A program made the translations under genes and the position numbers. A DNA stretch of 64,000 nt from assembly GCF_000213175.1 (NCBI RefSeq), contig NW_009799102.1:4062095-4126094 (forward strand), in the 5' to 3' direction. Below are positions 1 through 11,683 of the stretch, in pieces. The DNA comes from Neurospora tetrasperma FGSC 2508 (taxonomy: Eukaryota > Ascomycota > Sordariomycetes > Sordariales > Sordariaceae). The first letter of the stretch is position 1. Each line of letters opens with the position of its first letter. The notes under the pieces were generated by a model, which was not told where the DNA came from, searched no databases, and saw nothing but the letters and a program-made list of their open reading frames with translations.

Positions 1-492
1 ATTCGCAGGGGGGTTGGTGATTCCCTGCTTAGATCCCGTAATGATAATCGCCCCCTTTGCATCCTTTGCAGTCGTTACTGTCGCCTGAACCAATGGCAAA
101 AGGGTAGTAACCCCATTGATCACGCCAAATAAATTCGTCTGCATGGTTTCGTAAAAGTTCGTCGGGTCCGAGTTACTGAATGACGTAGGCAGGTATCTAC
201 CCGCGTTGAGGGCGAGGACGTTTAGTTGCCCGTGAAAGACGTCGTCGATATGGGACTTTAGACGGGTCCAGGACTCGAGGTTGCTGACGTCCATCTCGAA
301 GGTGAGGAGGTCTTTGGTCTCGGGGGAGGAGGATAGAGAGGAGGAGGAGATGTCTTTGTCGGCGATGAGAACGCGGAGGCCGTAAGACAAAAGACGTTTG
401 GCGAGGGCGAGACCGATGCCGGAGGCGCCGCCTGTTATGAGGGCCGTGTTGCCTTTTTGGAAGGCCGCGGGGGCGGAAGGGGTGGTGAACAT
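1..492 (-). CDS. Short-chain dehydrogenase/reductase (SDR), 5' part, runs off the left edge
   Basis: The reading frame starts at the ATG at 492-490 and stays open for 164 codons to the window edge, so only the N-terminal part is present. Seen: a Rossmann nucleotide-binding motif TGGASGIG at residues 20-27, an acidic DKD after the second strand, NAG at about residue 97, and a strand ending in TGS at about residue 152, where SDRs place the catalytic serine. The YxxxK catalytic pair would lie outside the window. Established for the family: NAD(P)H-dependent oxidoreduction of alcohols, ketones or sugars, in the cytosol as no signal peptide is seen. The substrate cannot be told from this part. No intron is evident. 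Confidence 0.85.
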   Translation of the reverse strand, partial: MFTTPSAPAAFQKGNTALITGGASGIGLALAKRLLSYGLRVLIADKDISSSSLSSSPETKDLLTFEMDVSNLESWTRLKSHIDDVFHGQLNVLALNAGRYLPTSFSNSDPTNFYETMQTNLFGVINGVTTLLPLVQATVTTAKDAKGAIIITGSKQGITNPPAN

Positions 493-1581
493 GTTGGTGG
501 TTTTTTGGGTAGGTAAAGCGAGGTAAGCTGGGAGGTTGTTAGTTGGTTTTATTGAGTGGTCGGAGGGAAGATTTTTGAGATGGTGAAATGGTGGAATGGT
601 GGATGTGGTGATGATGGAGGTAATGGTTGTGATTGTGGTGAAGGATTGGAAAGTATCGATGACGTATGTAAAGACTGTGGGAATTTCGGAAGTTGATCGT
701 CCAGATGGCTTTTGAACTGGGCTTTGAAGATCACTTGAACTTACAGATAGATTCTGTGGAAGATGTATCTCGAGAATACCCAAATGGCTTGATTGTTGTT
801 TTCACCTTGATAGAAGGAAGATATTTATACTTTATATATGAAGGCTTACGGAAGTGACGGGATATACACAAGACTGACTGCTGGAGAGCCCCTCTTCCCC
901 TCTCCCCACTTGTTACGGACATACAAGATGGTTAACTCCGATGATCAATGACTCGTCCTACCGATAACTTTCGGACTTTAGGTGTTCGACAACACTTCTG
1001 TTTGCTCAACTTTGTTCTCGAGCAGTTAAATGCCAGATGAAGAGAAGTGAATAGGTCAGGTGGATCATGGGATTCACCCTGGGCATCTTATTGATACAAA
1101 ATGAACTTGTATCATTCACTACATCAGTTAGCAGCGTATATCATTTGACATGTTTTCGAGTATGGGGTATCCTTCACATTCATGCTCTGAACCAGGGAGC
1201 TATATACTATAAGAACATGCCCTCATTATGTCGTCTGTTCCAACTCTGACATGTACATGCCATCCATCATATATCGTTGAACGTAGATGCCAAAAAAAGG
1301 TAAGAGGAGACAAAAACTGGTCTGCGAAAACAGAAAAACAGAAGTGGAAAAGTATAGCAGAAAACAAAAAGGGGGTATAAAGAAAAGACGCCAAAGTCTC
1401 TCTGTCCAAAACATCCATCCAACCAAATCCCAACATCCGCCCAAGTCCTTACGTCTTCCGTCCATACCCTAACCATCGCTGCGCCCGGTATATATATATA
1501 ATAAACAACCCAGAAAAGCATCATCTTGGTCTGCATATCATCGTTCCTTCATTCGCTCGTTCGTTCCTCCACCATGTCCCA
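493..1581. other. Intergenic: promoter of the SDR gene and 3' region of the BTB-like gene
   Basis: About 1.1 kb without a convincing gene. It lies upstream of the minus-strand SDR gene and downstream of the minus-strand BTB-like gene. It holds a TATA-like word on the minus strand near 831-838 and a TATATATATA run near 1489-1500. The short open frames here are low-complexity and show no family resemblance. Confidence 0.6.
831..838 (-). promoter_or_regulatory. Possible TATA box upstream of the SDR gene
   Basis: TATATAAA on the minus strand, about 340 bp upstream of the SDR start codon. The distance implies a leader of about 300 nt, or an intron in it. Position and sequence are the only evidence. 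Confidence 0.3.
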
Positions 1582-3642
1582 TCATTCATAACTCATCCAA
1601 GGTAAATCCCGATCATAGACCGTCGTACAAGTCAAATACCCCAGCATACTGCCCCCACTCCCACCACTTCCATCTCCCCTCCCCTCTTTTGTTGTTACGG
1701 GATTCCCACTGCCCCCGCCGCCAGAAATCTCCAGTTCCAGCCCACTCCCCATCAATGGCCGAACCACCTCTCTCGCCATGGCTTTCAGCTCTTCGATCCT
1801 CTTTTCGAACCGCCTTAAGTTGTCGCGGTTGTAGAGCTCGGGCGAGAGTTTCAGAAAGCGCTTGCAGTCATCGTAAGTGAGGTATTCTTTGGGCGAACCG
1901 CCCAACAGACGAAAAGTGCGACCTAAAGTGGCGAGATTCGGGGTCGTTGTTGCTGATGTTGTTGTTACTGCTGCTGCGTAGGGGTCGCCTCGGGGGCCGG
2001 AATTCGAGTTGGAATTGGAACCTGATGCTGACCCGGAACTGGAACTATTATGGCGGGCCCTACTGTTCGGGACATTGTTGTTGCTGGAACGGTGTCCATG
2101 TCCATGTCCGCCGCGACTATATCGTTCGGAGTTGTGGTGTTTATTCGAGGAGGAGGAGGTATACTCGGCCGAAGACGGAGGCGGGGAGGTGTTTTCTGCT
2201 AGCCATTCGCGGAAAAGACTGACGGCTAGCCAATCGACGTAGCCATTTCCCGGCCCTACCCTCTCTCCTCCGCGTCCGGTGACGCCTAGGCGGAAGAGTC
2301 GTGCTTCCACGCGTGAGACGACCTCTTCGAGCTCGTCGACTTTGTCTTCAATGATGTCCACCACCGACTCGGGCATCGCTGCTCTTATCGACCGTTCGCC
2401 CGCGGGCCACTGGCCGACAACGTGGATCAGCGCCTCCTGGAAGATGACTTTGCTCCTGGCCAAGTATCCCAGCCGCAGATAGGAGATGGGGTATTTAGCT
2501 ATCTGTCGCCATAGCCGCGACTGGAACTGCAGCAAGTGGTGATCGACCCGCGGCCCGACGACGGCTAGCGCATCGTACTGGTCGGCGAGCTGCAGCAGAG
2601 ACTTGCATTGCACGTAGGCGTCGGGCAAAGAAATTGGGTCGAGGGTGGGCGGGTAGTTGTACATGATACGGAAGAGGTTATCGTAGTCGCGGAGGAGGTC
2701 GAGGTCTGCCTGAGGGGGTTCTTCCCTTGCCGAGGGAGAGTTCTGGTGGTGGGATTGACGGTGGGAAGAGTGGGATAGCGAGAGGTTGGCGACTGAGCGG
2801 AAGAAGGAATTGGATTGGGTGTGGTTGGACTTTTGGCTGTTGCTGCGGTGTCGGCCTCCCGAGGACCCTGACCCTGACCCAGAGCCGTTGCCGAAGATGG
2901 AGGATTGGGTTGTTGGAGGGCCGGAGGGTGTAGGTGGTATTGGTGGTGGTGCTAATGGTGCAGAGGACTCGTCCTTTTGCACGAGCATGGGGATGTCGTT
3001 GTCGTCGGTGCCGGTGTCGAGTTCGTATCGCCATCGCTTTTTGGGTGTTGTTGAATCCTGCGTCGCCCTTGTTACTGTTCCTGTTCCTGGTCCTCCTGCT
3101 CCGTTCCCGCTGCTCCCACCCTTGGATGCGCCGCCCGGCGCGGGCAACTCTGGTATTACTCCTCCTCCTCCTCCTCCTCCTGGAACCGTCTGGGCGCGCG
3201 ACCATTCCTGGCTGGTGCTGGCTTCAAAGAAACCCGAACACCTCGTCAAAATGTGTCGATGCAGTAGGTATCGGTTCTCGAGTCCGCAGGGGACGCGCAC
3301 AACGATCTCGACATCGCCGCTATGGCTGAAAACGGGGAATTCGTTTTGCGGGATGAAGGAAGCGCCGCCGGCGTGGGAGCGGTTGTATCTTCGAGCTCGC
3401 GACGAGACGTACGGGGTTGACGAGCTAAAGTTGCTGTTGTTACTGCTGTGGTGACCGTGGCCGTGGCCGTGGTGGCTGTAGCTGTCTCGGTATGTCGCCC
3501 GCACGCCGGTGCCACCAGCGCCGCCCACGACCGAGGATGGTCCCCGCAACGCCAACATGGACACATCCCGGTCGCTGGCGCCGCCGCCCACCCCAAGTGA
3601 GCCAACACCAGGGCCGGGCCCGGGCCCGTATTGCGCAACCAT
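1582..3642 (-). CDS. BTB-like domain protein with a long low-complexity insert
   Basis: A single-exon frame of 686 codons from the ATG at 3642. Seen: a low-complexity Gly/His/Ser/Asn N-terminus (residues 1-100), then a BTB-type start (FSHSGDVEIVV near 105-115, then LLHRHILTRCSGFF near 126-139, where BTB proteins have the conserved LHxxxLxxxSxFF). A Gly/Ser/Pro/His-rich insert of about 170 residues follows. The fold then seems to resume (KRWRYELD near 205; LFRIMYNYPPTL near 325; CKSLLQLADQYD near 350), followed by a helical C-terminal part and more low-complexity sequence. In this type of fungal protein BTB mediates dimerisation or partner binding; no kelch repeats, zinc finger or DNA-binding domain is seen. 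The function is unknown. The start is the first in-frame ATG after an upstream promoter region. Confidence 0.8.
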   Translation of the reverse strand: MVAQYGPGPGPGVGSLGVGGGASDRDVSMLALRGPSSVVGGAGGTGVRATYRDSYSHHGHGHGHHSSNNSNFSSSTPYVSSRARRYNRSHAGGASFIPQNEFPVFSHSGDVEIVVRVPCGLENRYLLHRHILTRCSGFFEASTSQEWSRAQTVPGGGGGGGVIPELPAPGGASKGGSSGNGAGGPGTGTVTRATQDSTTPKKRWRYELDTGTDDNDIPMLVQKDESSAPLAPPPIPPTPSGPPTTQSSIFGNGSGSGSGSSGGRHRSNSQKSNHTQSNSFFRSVANLSLSHSSHRQSHHQNSPSAREEPPQADLDLLRDYDNLFRIMYNYPPTLDPISLPDAYVQCKSLLQLADQYDALAVVGPRVDHHLLQFQSRLWRQIAKYPISYLRLGYLARSKVIFQEALIHVVGQWPAGERSIRAAMPESVVDIIEDKVDELEEVVSRVEARLFRLGVTGRGGERVGPGNGYVDWLAVSLFREWLAENTSPPPSSAEYTSSSSNKHHNSERYSRGGHGHGHRSSNNNVPNSRARHNSSSSGSASGSNSNSNSGPRGDPYAAAVTTTSATTTPNLATLGRTFRLLGGSPKEYLTYDDCKRFLKLSPELYNRDNLRRFEKRIEELKAMAREVVRPLMGSGLELEISGGGGSGNPVTTKEGRGDGSGGSGGSMLGYLTCTTVYDRDLPWMSYE

Positions 3643-6600
3643 GGAATGTTTGTTTTGTTGTCGAGTGTCGCAATACGTATGGAGCGGAGCGGAGTGTATC
3701 TGATGCGCTGTCCGAATGTGGCCTGACCCGGGCGATGGAGGGGAAGATGCCCTGGCGTCAGTTCAGTGGATGCGCGCCAGTTGGAAGCGCAACACTCCCG
3801 TCGTTGGGTTGTGAACCCCAGTTGCCCTTTGAGGTTTACTTGTTTCCTGAACTTGGATTCGGTTTCCTTTTGTTTCTCCAGCAACGAGGGAAAATTCAAC
3901 TCTTCTTTTACCTTTTTCTTTTTCCTTTCTTTTTTTCCCTCAACCCTCTTTCTTGGCCTACACTGGGCTGGGCTGCCTCACTTTATTCCTTGTCGTCAAT
4001 CGTCGCCGTCCCGCTTCACTTTCTTGGCTTGTGAGTGGTGAGTTCTCGAATTGGTCAGAACGATGAATGGATGGACAGCTGGCTGCCGGGCCGTCGCCTG
4101 CTGTGGGTGGTTGGGTTCTTAGCTGTTGAAGCTGTCTGAGGGGTCAAAGCTGCTGCGACTGGAAGCTGCGAGCGTCAGATGCATGCAGCAATGCAGGCCG
4201 GCAGGAAGGAGGCTGGTTTCTCTCTCTCTGTCGTAATCGCGGGCAGCTGGGTACCGCAGAGTGACACAGACTGTACAGTTCTGGTCCGCCGTCTGTCTGT
4301 CTGCACAGCTTTTGTTTTCGAGAATATATGTGGTCGTGTGTGTGGTTGTGTGTGTATGGGGTTGTACGCGTTGCGATGCGATACGATGCGTTTTGTGTTT
4401 CCTCTTTCTCTCTTGCTTCTTTTCGTCTCGCCACCGTCGTCGTCGTCGTTGTCGTCTCGTATTCCGCTTCACATAAAAGGGTAAAACAAAAACATGCAAA
4501 TAAAGTGCAAGGGAAAGAAGGTCTAGAAAAAGAGCTGCAGGGACAAGATCAATGACGGGAAGGGAGAAGACAAGACCTGCAAGCAGAGGCAGAGTCTCAG
4601 ACAGGATCAAGACCTAGAAACAGGAACCGGATCAGGTACAGTACCGCCCGGCGCACGACGTTGCATCCAGACCGAAATCGCCAATCTAGTGAGTGTTCAG
4701 GTGAATCGAGTAGATGAGCGCGGTGCTTTTTACAGACCTCAATCTCTCAAGAGGCGGTTCAACGACAAAGGGAAAGAAATCTCAAGGGACGGGCAGTTCA
4801 GATATTCCGTTTTTCTTGGTAGGCACCCCTGCGTTCAGTTCGTACACTAGAAAGAAAAAAACCTGAATAATAGAAGCTTCTTTCAGCCCGGTTACCCAAC
4901 ACCCGGCACCGGCACGGCCACAGAGACCACTAGTAAACAGCTGAACTTGTCAAATCTTGTGATCTCCGGTCGAGGCTGTGTCAGCTGTAGACTAGCTTGT
5001 CGTCGTGTGAGTCCTGTTGGTAGTCGAGGTCGTCGACGACGTTGGATGGCAATTAATGGCAATATCGCCACAGACAACCACAGGGGAAATACCACCCACT
5101 ACCAAAGTTATTCGTAGCCCAAGTGGTGATGGTGGTGGTGTGTTGCTACAACACACTCTCGAGCCACTCAAAATGACCGGCGAGATTTCCACTGCTGCTG
5201 CTGCGAATGCGATTGACAGAAAGACCGCCGCGATAAGCTTGGTTTCTTGAGTCGCCAGGGGTTGGCCACATGCAATCAGAGTCGATGGAATGGTTCGAAG
5301 TGGTTCCAGGTCGTCGTGGTCGTTTTGTTGTCTTTGGTGTGAGTGGTCGGCAAGCGGATGACAACCTCAAACGATTGGCGAGGGTATAGGATAGAGGTAC
5401 ATCATAGGAATCGAAACTGCTGAAATGCATTCGAGATCAAGTACCAGGTATGCAAATCACATAGAAAAGAAAACCAATCTTCTATGATGATGCCATGAGG
5501 TTTGCTGTTGTTCCACTCAACCGGTTGGTCCTGAAAAGGTGGAGCTGTGGTTGATGCAAGTCTTCCTTTGTTCAAGAAACCTCGAAGCCAGACAAAGGAT
5601 TCCATTCTGCCTATGCATGAACCTCTGTTTCGACTTGTTTTCTTTTTCTTTATTGTTGTTGACATCCAACACGAAAACAGTCAAGCTCTCGGCCAATACA
5701 CAACGCCTGGAGGCAGGCAACCTGCAGCGCACCGCGCACCACACCGCGCATGGCGCATGGCAACCGACAATGTCGTGAGCATTGCCTCACCTCATGTTGC
5801 GACCTGGAGCCTTTTTTTTTCTTTTCTTTCTTTAGATCGAACTGGCCCGCATCGAGTCGCGTTTTCTTCAAGTAAAGGTATCTTCGAGCCCATCAAATTG
5901 GTTGTTTCCGTTCATGTCTCTTCATGTTGGCCTTACTGTCATTGGCTCAGCACAGCAGGAGCTACCTCTATATAACTGGCTTATATACAGCCTTGTTGAC
6001 GTGGTACCCAGAAATTGGCTCTTTGATCTTCAAGCTCTCTCTAGGTACCTAGTTCTGGGGTTCTCTGATTTTTATCATCTGCCTATTCTTTGGATTTCTG
6101 GTCAATTAAAAGAAAGAGGAGAAACCCTCCGTTGATTTGCATAGCATGGCATAGCATAGCATAGCATAGCATAGCATGGGTAGTTAGGAGGTAGAAGTGA
6201 TGATTCGTACACTACAACCCTACTATGTATGCACACCTAGGGAGGTGCCTGACTTGGAGTTGACTGCAACTTTGAATTGTTAGGTACCTCTGGTCTCGTC
6301 ATCAATTTGTGCTGGCCCTGCAAGTAAAAGGTCTCGGCCCTCCAACAAACCCCTTTTCTCCTCTGTCAGTTATCACGACCAAATACCTCTGGGTGTTTCT
6401 CCTGACATTGAATGATGATGTCCTCGAAGAAAACGCGTGGTTACCCGCATCCCCTCGAGTCCAGTTTGTGGCTTACATACACGTCCCCATGCGTGCGTCC
6501 GATGCACAACTTTCGTCAGGTTTCTTTGAGACAAGTCCATTCATCCAGCTTTCTTGCTGCTTCCGGCCGAGAGGGGCATATAATAAAAATATGAGAACTG

Positions 6601-7940
6601 ACACTTCTGAAGGGCTAGAGGGAGAGCCGTGAAAGAAGATGGAAGTAAGGGAGGGGGGGAAAGTCAGTCAGTCTGTTTGTTCTTTGTTCGGTGCACAGGA
6701 AGGTTGGCTGGTGTCACTGCATTGTTCCGTCCCGCGTTCGGGCAGCGTATGAAAGGTTGCGATAAGATAGGGTTTACACCATCGCAATATCAGGCTAACT
6801 TGAAGAGTCCGCATTTGAAGGAAATGCTGATAGTGCACTAACCGGCAAAGGATTTGATGAGAAACTATAGCGGGAGGTAGGCTCGTAGGGTTGTCCTCGA
6901 CGACATGAAAATCGAAGCACATCCATCTCGTCCGTCGCATCTCATCAAGCTCCGGAGGCTGTCAATTGCTTCAGGTCGAAGCGAAGAATCACAGCTCATG
7001 GCGGGCTGAACCTCATCGCGCCGTGGTCGTCTTAGCATCCTTATCCGCCGAGCACACGCACTGCACAGACAGGAGAGGTGAGAGCAGAGGACACGCAAAG
7101 ATCATCAGGTCCTTTAAAGGAGTCATTCATCGGTTTTACCACCACATTTTCATCGTTTACATTCACATCCTAGTACCTACCAAGCTTCAAATAGGGACCT
7201 ACACTTGTCTTTCAATGACGCGAGAGGCCGGTCGAATGGCACTGCCCAGGGCAAGACCACTGACATCAACTGTGGATGCATCGCGCTCACAGAGACAGCG
7301 AGGGCAATTAAACTTCACTTGGCATGTTGAAGCTCTGATTGAAGAAGAACCTCGAGCCCCCAGTCTTGGGATCCGCTCGCTTGTCTTATCGTACTCACCG
7401 CCTGGACTTTTCCGCCAAATAATTTCTCTAGCTTTCACTTTGCATAAACAACCAAGAAACCAATCACGACGACCTTGCTTGTTTGCTTGCTTGATCATGA
7501 CTTCATTTGTTTTAAACTTCTATTCTTACAGATACACTTTGCATTGGCGTTGACGTTCGCTTATGTCGCCCGCTCATCCCATTGAAACCCCCAGAAAGTA
7601 CCCCGAATTTATCGCCGAATCGTTTGTCGGGAACCAGAAAAAGAGTTGAACCGGAGACACATGATTGAAAAAAAAATTACCTCGTAAACTGTTTGCGTAA
7701 ATGATAAATAAAGCCATGGAAAGTCAGTTCTGAGAAAAGATAATGATCAAAAGATTCGCAGGAAAAATCGAATCGCTGGCAGAGTCGTTAAGCCACACAC
7801 TGGCCATTCGTGGCCTCTTTTGTCGTTCGCCAATCAACGCCCGTAACGCATGTCGCCCAGTCCCCTTTAACGCCAACCAACCACAGAAGAACACCCCGAA
7901 TTCGAAATTGAAAGAAGAACGCTTTGTTTGATGCGACGCT
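3643..7940. other. Long intergenic region without a supported gene
   Basis: About 4.3 kb between two minus-strand genes. It must contain the promoter of the BTB-like gene (right of 3642) and the 3' region of the gene ending at 7941. The open frames in it (for example 5547-5975 plus, 6966-7553 plus, 4119-4610 minus) are short, of biased or random composition, and no set of donor/acceptor sites joins them into a recognisable protein. A (GCATA)n microsatellite lies at 6139-6178. A small or non-coding gene could be missed. Confidence 0.5.
6139..6178. repeat. GCATA pentanucleotide microsatellite
   Basis: GCATA repeated about eight times with two GCATG variants. It is intergenic. Confidence 0.9.
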
Positions 7941-8855
7941 CTAGCTCATGTCCATCTCGCTGGCAACATCAAAGATGGATGGGCCAGCATTGGAGGGCCT
8001 GGTCGTTTCAGACGCATCCATGGTGACAGGGCCATCGAAAACAGGCGGTGTTCCCTTGAGATTTTGAAGCATGCCGTCGGCAGTCTTGCTGACAAGTCGC
8101 CCTTGACGAAGGTTCTCGGCGAATAAAAAGTACCCTTCGGTAGCCTCAACCAGGTACGCCTGCAGACCACGGCTTTCCAATAGGATCTTGGCATTGGTGA
8201 CGGGGTAGTGGTTTTCAATGTAGCGCGCCCAACCACGAGCTGCGACTTGGATGTTCTCGCCGATTCGGGCCCACCCGATGCCGAGGTGGACGGTGAAGTC
8301 GTCAACGATTGGGCCGGCCAGCGAATCCGATGAGGCGGTCATTGGGTTGCTTGTGTCGCGCAAGGGGCTGCCGCCGCGACTGGTGGAACTGCTGTTGGAG
8401 GAGCGAACATCGAGCCGTTGCGATTTGTGGCTGCGCAAGGATGGTCTATCTTGGGACATTTGTTGCTGCAAGCTGAGAGCCTCTTCCGACTTGCGCGCTG
8501 TTTCGGCGGCAGCCTTCTCATCGACCCAGGTGCCGGATTGGCTGCTGGCATCTGCGACATATCCGCCTGTCTTTCTGATGAGAGTCATTCCAGGGCCGTA
8601 GACCCATTCGTCTTCCGACTCCTGGATGACGGGCTCAGCAATCTTCTCGGGAGGATCGAGGTTGACGGCGGCTTCATCGCGCGAGCGTTTGCGGCCGGCC
8701 GCGGAGCAGTTGCGGAGGAGTTGCGGCCATGAGACGTGCTGGCTGAGCGAGGCTTGTTGGTCCAGGTAGGACTTGCCAAACGAAAAGTTGTGGGCAACCT
8801 GTGCTGGCATGGTGACGACGGGCGACGAGGCGTAGTAGCGGTCGAAGGACGGCAT
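7941..8855 (-). CDS. Conserved-looking hypothetical protein, 304 residues
   Basis: An open frame on the minus strand with no intron. The frame can begin at 8930, but the ATG at 8855 (MPSFDRYYASSP) is preferred: the 25 codons before it look like a leader, and a good purine context precedes this ATG. Seen: an N-terminal basic patch RKRSRDE (a possible nuclear localisation signal), a central Ser/Arg/Gln-rich stretch, and a C-terminal ordered segment (residues about 195-265) with GIGWARIGENIQ, AARGWARYIENHYP and EATEGYFLFAENLRQG, which reads like a small conserved fungal domain. I do not recognise the family. Lysine- and arginine-rich segments and the lack of a signal peptide suggest a nuclear or cytosolic protein (inference). 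Confidence 0.75.
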   Translation of the reverse strand: MPSFDRYYASSPVVTMPAQVAHNFSFGKSYLDQQASLSQHVSWPQLLRNCSAAGRKRSRDEAAVNLDPPEKIAEPVIQESEDEWVYGPGMTLIRKTGGYVADASSQSGTWVDEKAAAETARKSEEALSLQQQMSQDRPSLRSHKSQRLDVRSSNSSSTSRGGSPLRDTSNPMTASSDSLAGPIVDDFTVHLGIGWARIGENIQVAARGWARYIENHYPVTNAKILLESRGLQAYLVEATEGYFLFAENLRQGRLVSKTADGMLQNLKGTPPVFDGPVTMDASETTRPSNAGPSIFDVASEMDMS

Positions 8856-11683
8856 GATGAGTAGTGGTATCTGTTTAGCACTCGGTAAATGTGTAAGGCG
8901 AGGGCGTGTAAGTCGCAGGTGATCCGACACTGGTCAGATCAAACGCGTGGTGCTAGTGATTTTGGGTGTAGTAGACGGCAGCGTCTAGAAGAAGGAATTG
9001 GCCGGAGGGTATCGATGTAGATGGCCAGAAGAGGGAGGATGTGATGTCGTGATTGGGAGATGAGGACTTGAACGTCCTACGAGGTAAGGTGTGTAAGTGA
9101 TGGTATAAGCTGGCGCCAAGGTTGGTTTGGTATAAGCCAGAGTAAGGATGGTTGATGGACGACGAGGAGGAAGAGGATGGAGGAAGGTCTTATATCGTTT
9201 GGAGGAGCCTCGTGATCAGGAAGGATGGTGTTGGTGGAAGAAGGTCGAGGTAGATATAAGTGAGAGTGGTGAGGAAGGAAAGAGAGGAAGAGGATGGGAC
9301 GGAAGAAGAGGAGGAAGTGTGGGTGTGTAGAAAAAAAAGAATGGAGAGAGGAACGGGGATCCGAGGACAATCAGATCACAGCAGTGGAAGCGATGGAAGA
9401 GGAAGGACAAAAGTGAAGTACATGGCAGGTAGAGGTAGCTGAGGTACCGTGAGAGGGATGGGGATGGATGGGGATGGAGACAGGACGGGATGCAGGCGGC
9501 GAAATGTGGAGAGAGCAAGCAAAAAGAGAGGCAGAAGACGGGGACCGGCGAGACCTCAGACCCCAGGCCATCGTGGTGGTGGACGTGCCATTCAGTTGTA
9601 GACGACGGGATTGTGTGGAAGCGCAAATGTGTGTGGGAAGCTGGAGGCGCGAGACTGCGACTGCAAGAGACTGGCGAGACTGTGTGCATGGCACGAGAAA
9701 GGCAGACAGAAAGGAACTTGACAAGGCAACTGAATCGAGCTGACAGGCGCACAGCCTCCGGCTGGCACGGACGGGAGAGGGTTTGAAGCCACTTGCCAGC
9801 ATCTGTCAATCCCTCTTGGCTATTGGTCAGGACGCCATGACCGACCGACAACAGTACGTATCCTACTCGTTGCCGGCAGCACAAGCCGCGGCAGCCAGGG
9901 CATCGATTGCAGGTAGGGTACAAAGGTACAAACTTGCTCAGGTACATCGCGCCAAGAACCGCCAAGCAACGCCGGGGTGCGGCAATCGCCTGCTCGATCT
10001 CCAATTGGCGTTCCGGAGGATAAAGCGGGCCATAGCCATTCCAGGGTATCTCATTGGCTTGTTGGTTCTGGGGCAGAAGAAGGATGGAAGCCCGGGCCCG
10101 GGTCAGTTTTTTCCAGTTTTCTTGCGGAACATCTCATGGCTCCGAATCCGGTTAGACTGGCAGACAACTGAGCGTTTCTAGGGCGGGCGGTTTGCCCTCT
10201 TGTTCACAAGAAGAACACTCAGAAAAGGGTGGCAGGCAACCCGCCCGCCTCGCTTTTTTTTTCTCCCGGAGGACGGGACCTCGACGGGAGCCACCTCAGT
10301 TACGTCCATACCTTAAGCCCGCGTTGGCCGTCTCCACTCGGAACGCGGTCCAAACTCCAAGAATGTCACCGAGCCAAAAGTGGTTAGGAATGGGGTGTGC
10401 ATAGCCAGGAGCACTAACAGTACGCTTCACTATGGAAGTAAGCCAGCTGTTAGTGATAGCCGGCGCCACGTCTGTAATTTCTTCACACTCCTGTGCCGCC
10501 GCCGTTAAGAATGAAGGAATCTAGATGGCTCGTGCACCGTCAGAGCCCCGGCCACCAAGTAGTACATCTCGATTTCTTCTCCCCGGTGAGGCCGGGCGGC
10601 AGATTCCAGCAAAACTGAGAACCGACTGAATCGCGCTGAATCCCGTGTTGGAACGACTCCACTCATTGCTGGGCTTCCCCACTTTCGCACTTTCCGTTTC
10701 GCTTGCGGAAATCTTACACCCCTGCGTTGGTACGTTGTTCGTTTCTTGACGCCCTTTGTCTGCATCAGCCAATGATGTGGCATGTTCGTGGGCCTCTTTG
10801 ATTTTTCCCACCCCTTCCTCTTGCAGGTACCGTCTCGGTCAGCTGACTACCTACATACTTGCCTGCCGAGTAGTGTAGATGTCCGTGCACCTTTTCGCCT
10901 TGGTAGAGGTCGGTACGTAGGTATCTTCGTACCCCAGACCGCCTCACTGATAACCTCCAATTGTGCAACAAGACAACCGAGTTGTGCAAGTTGTGAGGTT
11001 GTGTCGTGTAACGAACCGAACGTGACCTCAGTCCTCGCTTCGCTGTCTGTCTGTCTGTCTGTCTGTCTCAGCTATCCTTCCCATCTTGGTCCCTCCACAT
11101 CCTTTCCCCTCCCAACGAGATCTCACATGACTGGGCGGCTCGGCTCGACACACAGCCCTTTGCTGCAAATCATATCCCTCTTCATTTATCTCTCCATCAC
11201 CAACCAGCCTCACTTGCGCGCCTTGGCTGCCCACTTTGCTCCCACGACGTAACAAGATGGAGACCGAACCCTGAAAGAGCGAGCCTGGTCAGGACTGCTT
11301 GGCTGGTCAATGATGGGACGATCACGCAGAGGTGGTGGAGTTGACCATGATGATCCCTTATTTCATAAGTGTATTTTTATGGTCTCCATCCATCAGCGAC
11401 AAACAGCAATCTATCTAGTATGTAACAACGACGGAGCTCGTTCCAACAACGAACGGGTGGCGGACTGTCTCCCTCTGTCTTGTCTTGTCCTCTTTCTTTG
11501 ATAACAATGCCATCACGGTGCATCAACCACACATCACTCACCCATCGCCAACAACTTAACACTGCCAAGCAAGCCATTACCTCATTCCCCCGTCTTCATC
11601 TTACCTCTCTTACCCATCATCCACCCTTACAACCGTTGTACATTCTTCGTCACATCCCATTTCATCCTCTTTAAGCTTTTACT
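8856..11683. other. Intergenic, promoter of the 7941-8855 gene; purine-rich stretch and CTGT microsatellite
   Basis: About 2.8 kb between two minus-strand genes. A GGA/GAGA-rich plus strand at about 9130-9560 makes artificial long frames on both strands (9216-10004 minus is Ser/Leu/Phe/Pro-rich with no domain). A (CTGT)n tract lies at 11043-11067. No supported gene is seen. Confidence 0.5.
11043..11067. repeat. CTGT tetranucleotide microsatellite
   Basis: About six tandem CTGT units in intergenic DNA. Confidence 0.9.

Noticed and set aside
6966-7553. 195-codon plus-strand frame in the long intergenic region
   Set aside because: Mixed composition, no domain, no codon preference like the real genes, and no promoter or splice support.
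9216-10004. 262-codon minus-strand frame
   Set aside because: Composition is Ser/Leu/Phe/Pro/His from a GGA/GAGA-rich strand; there is no domain or intron support.
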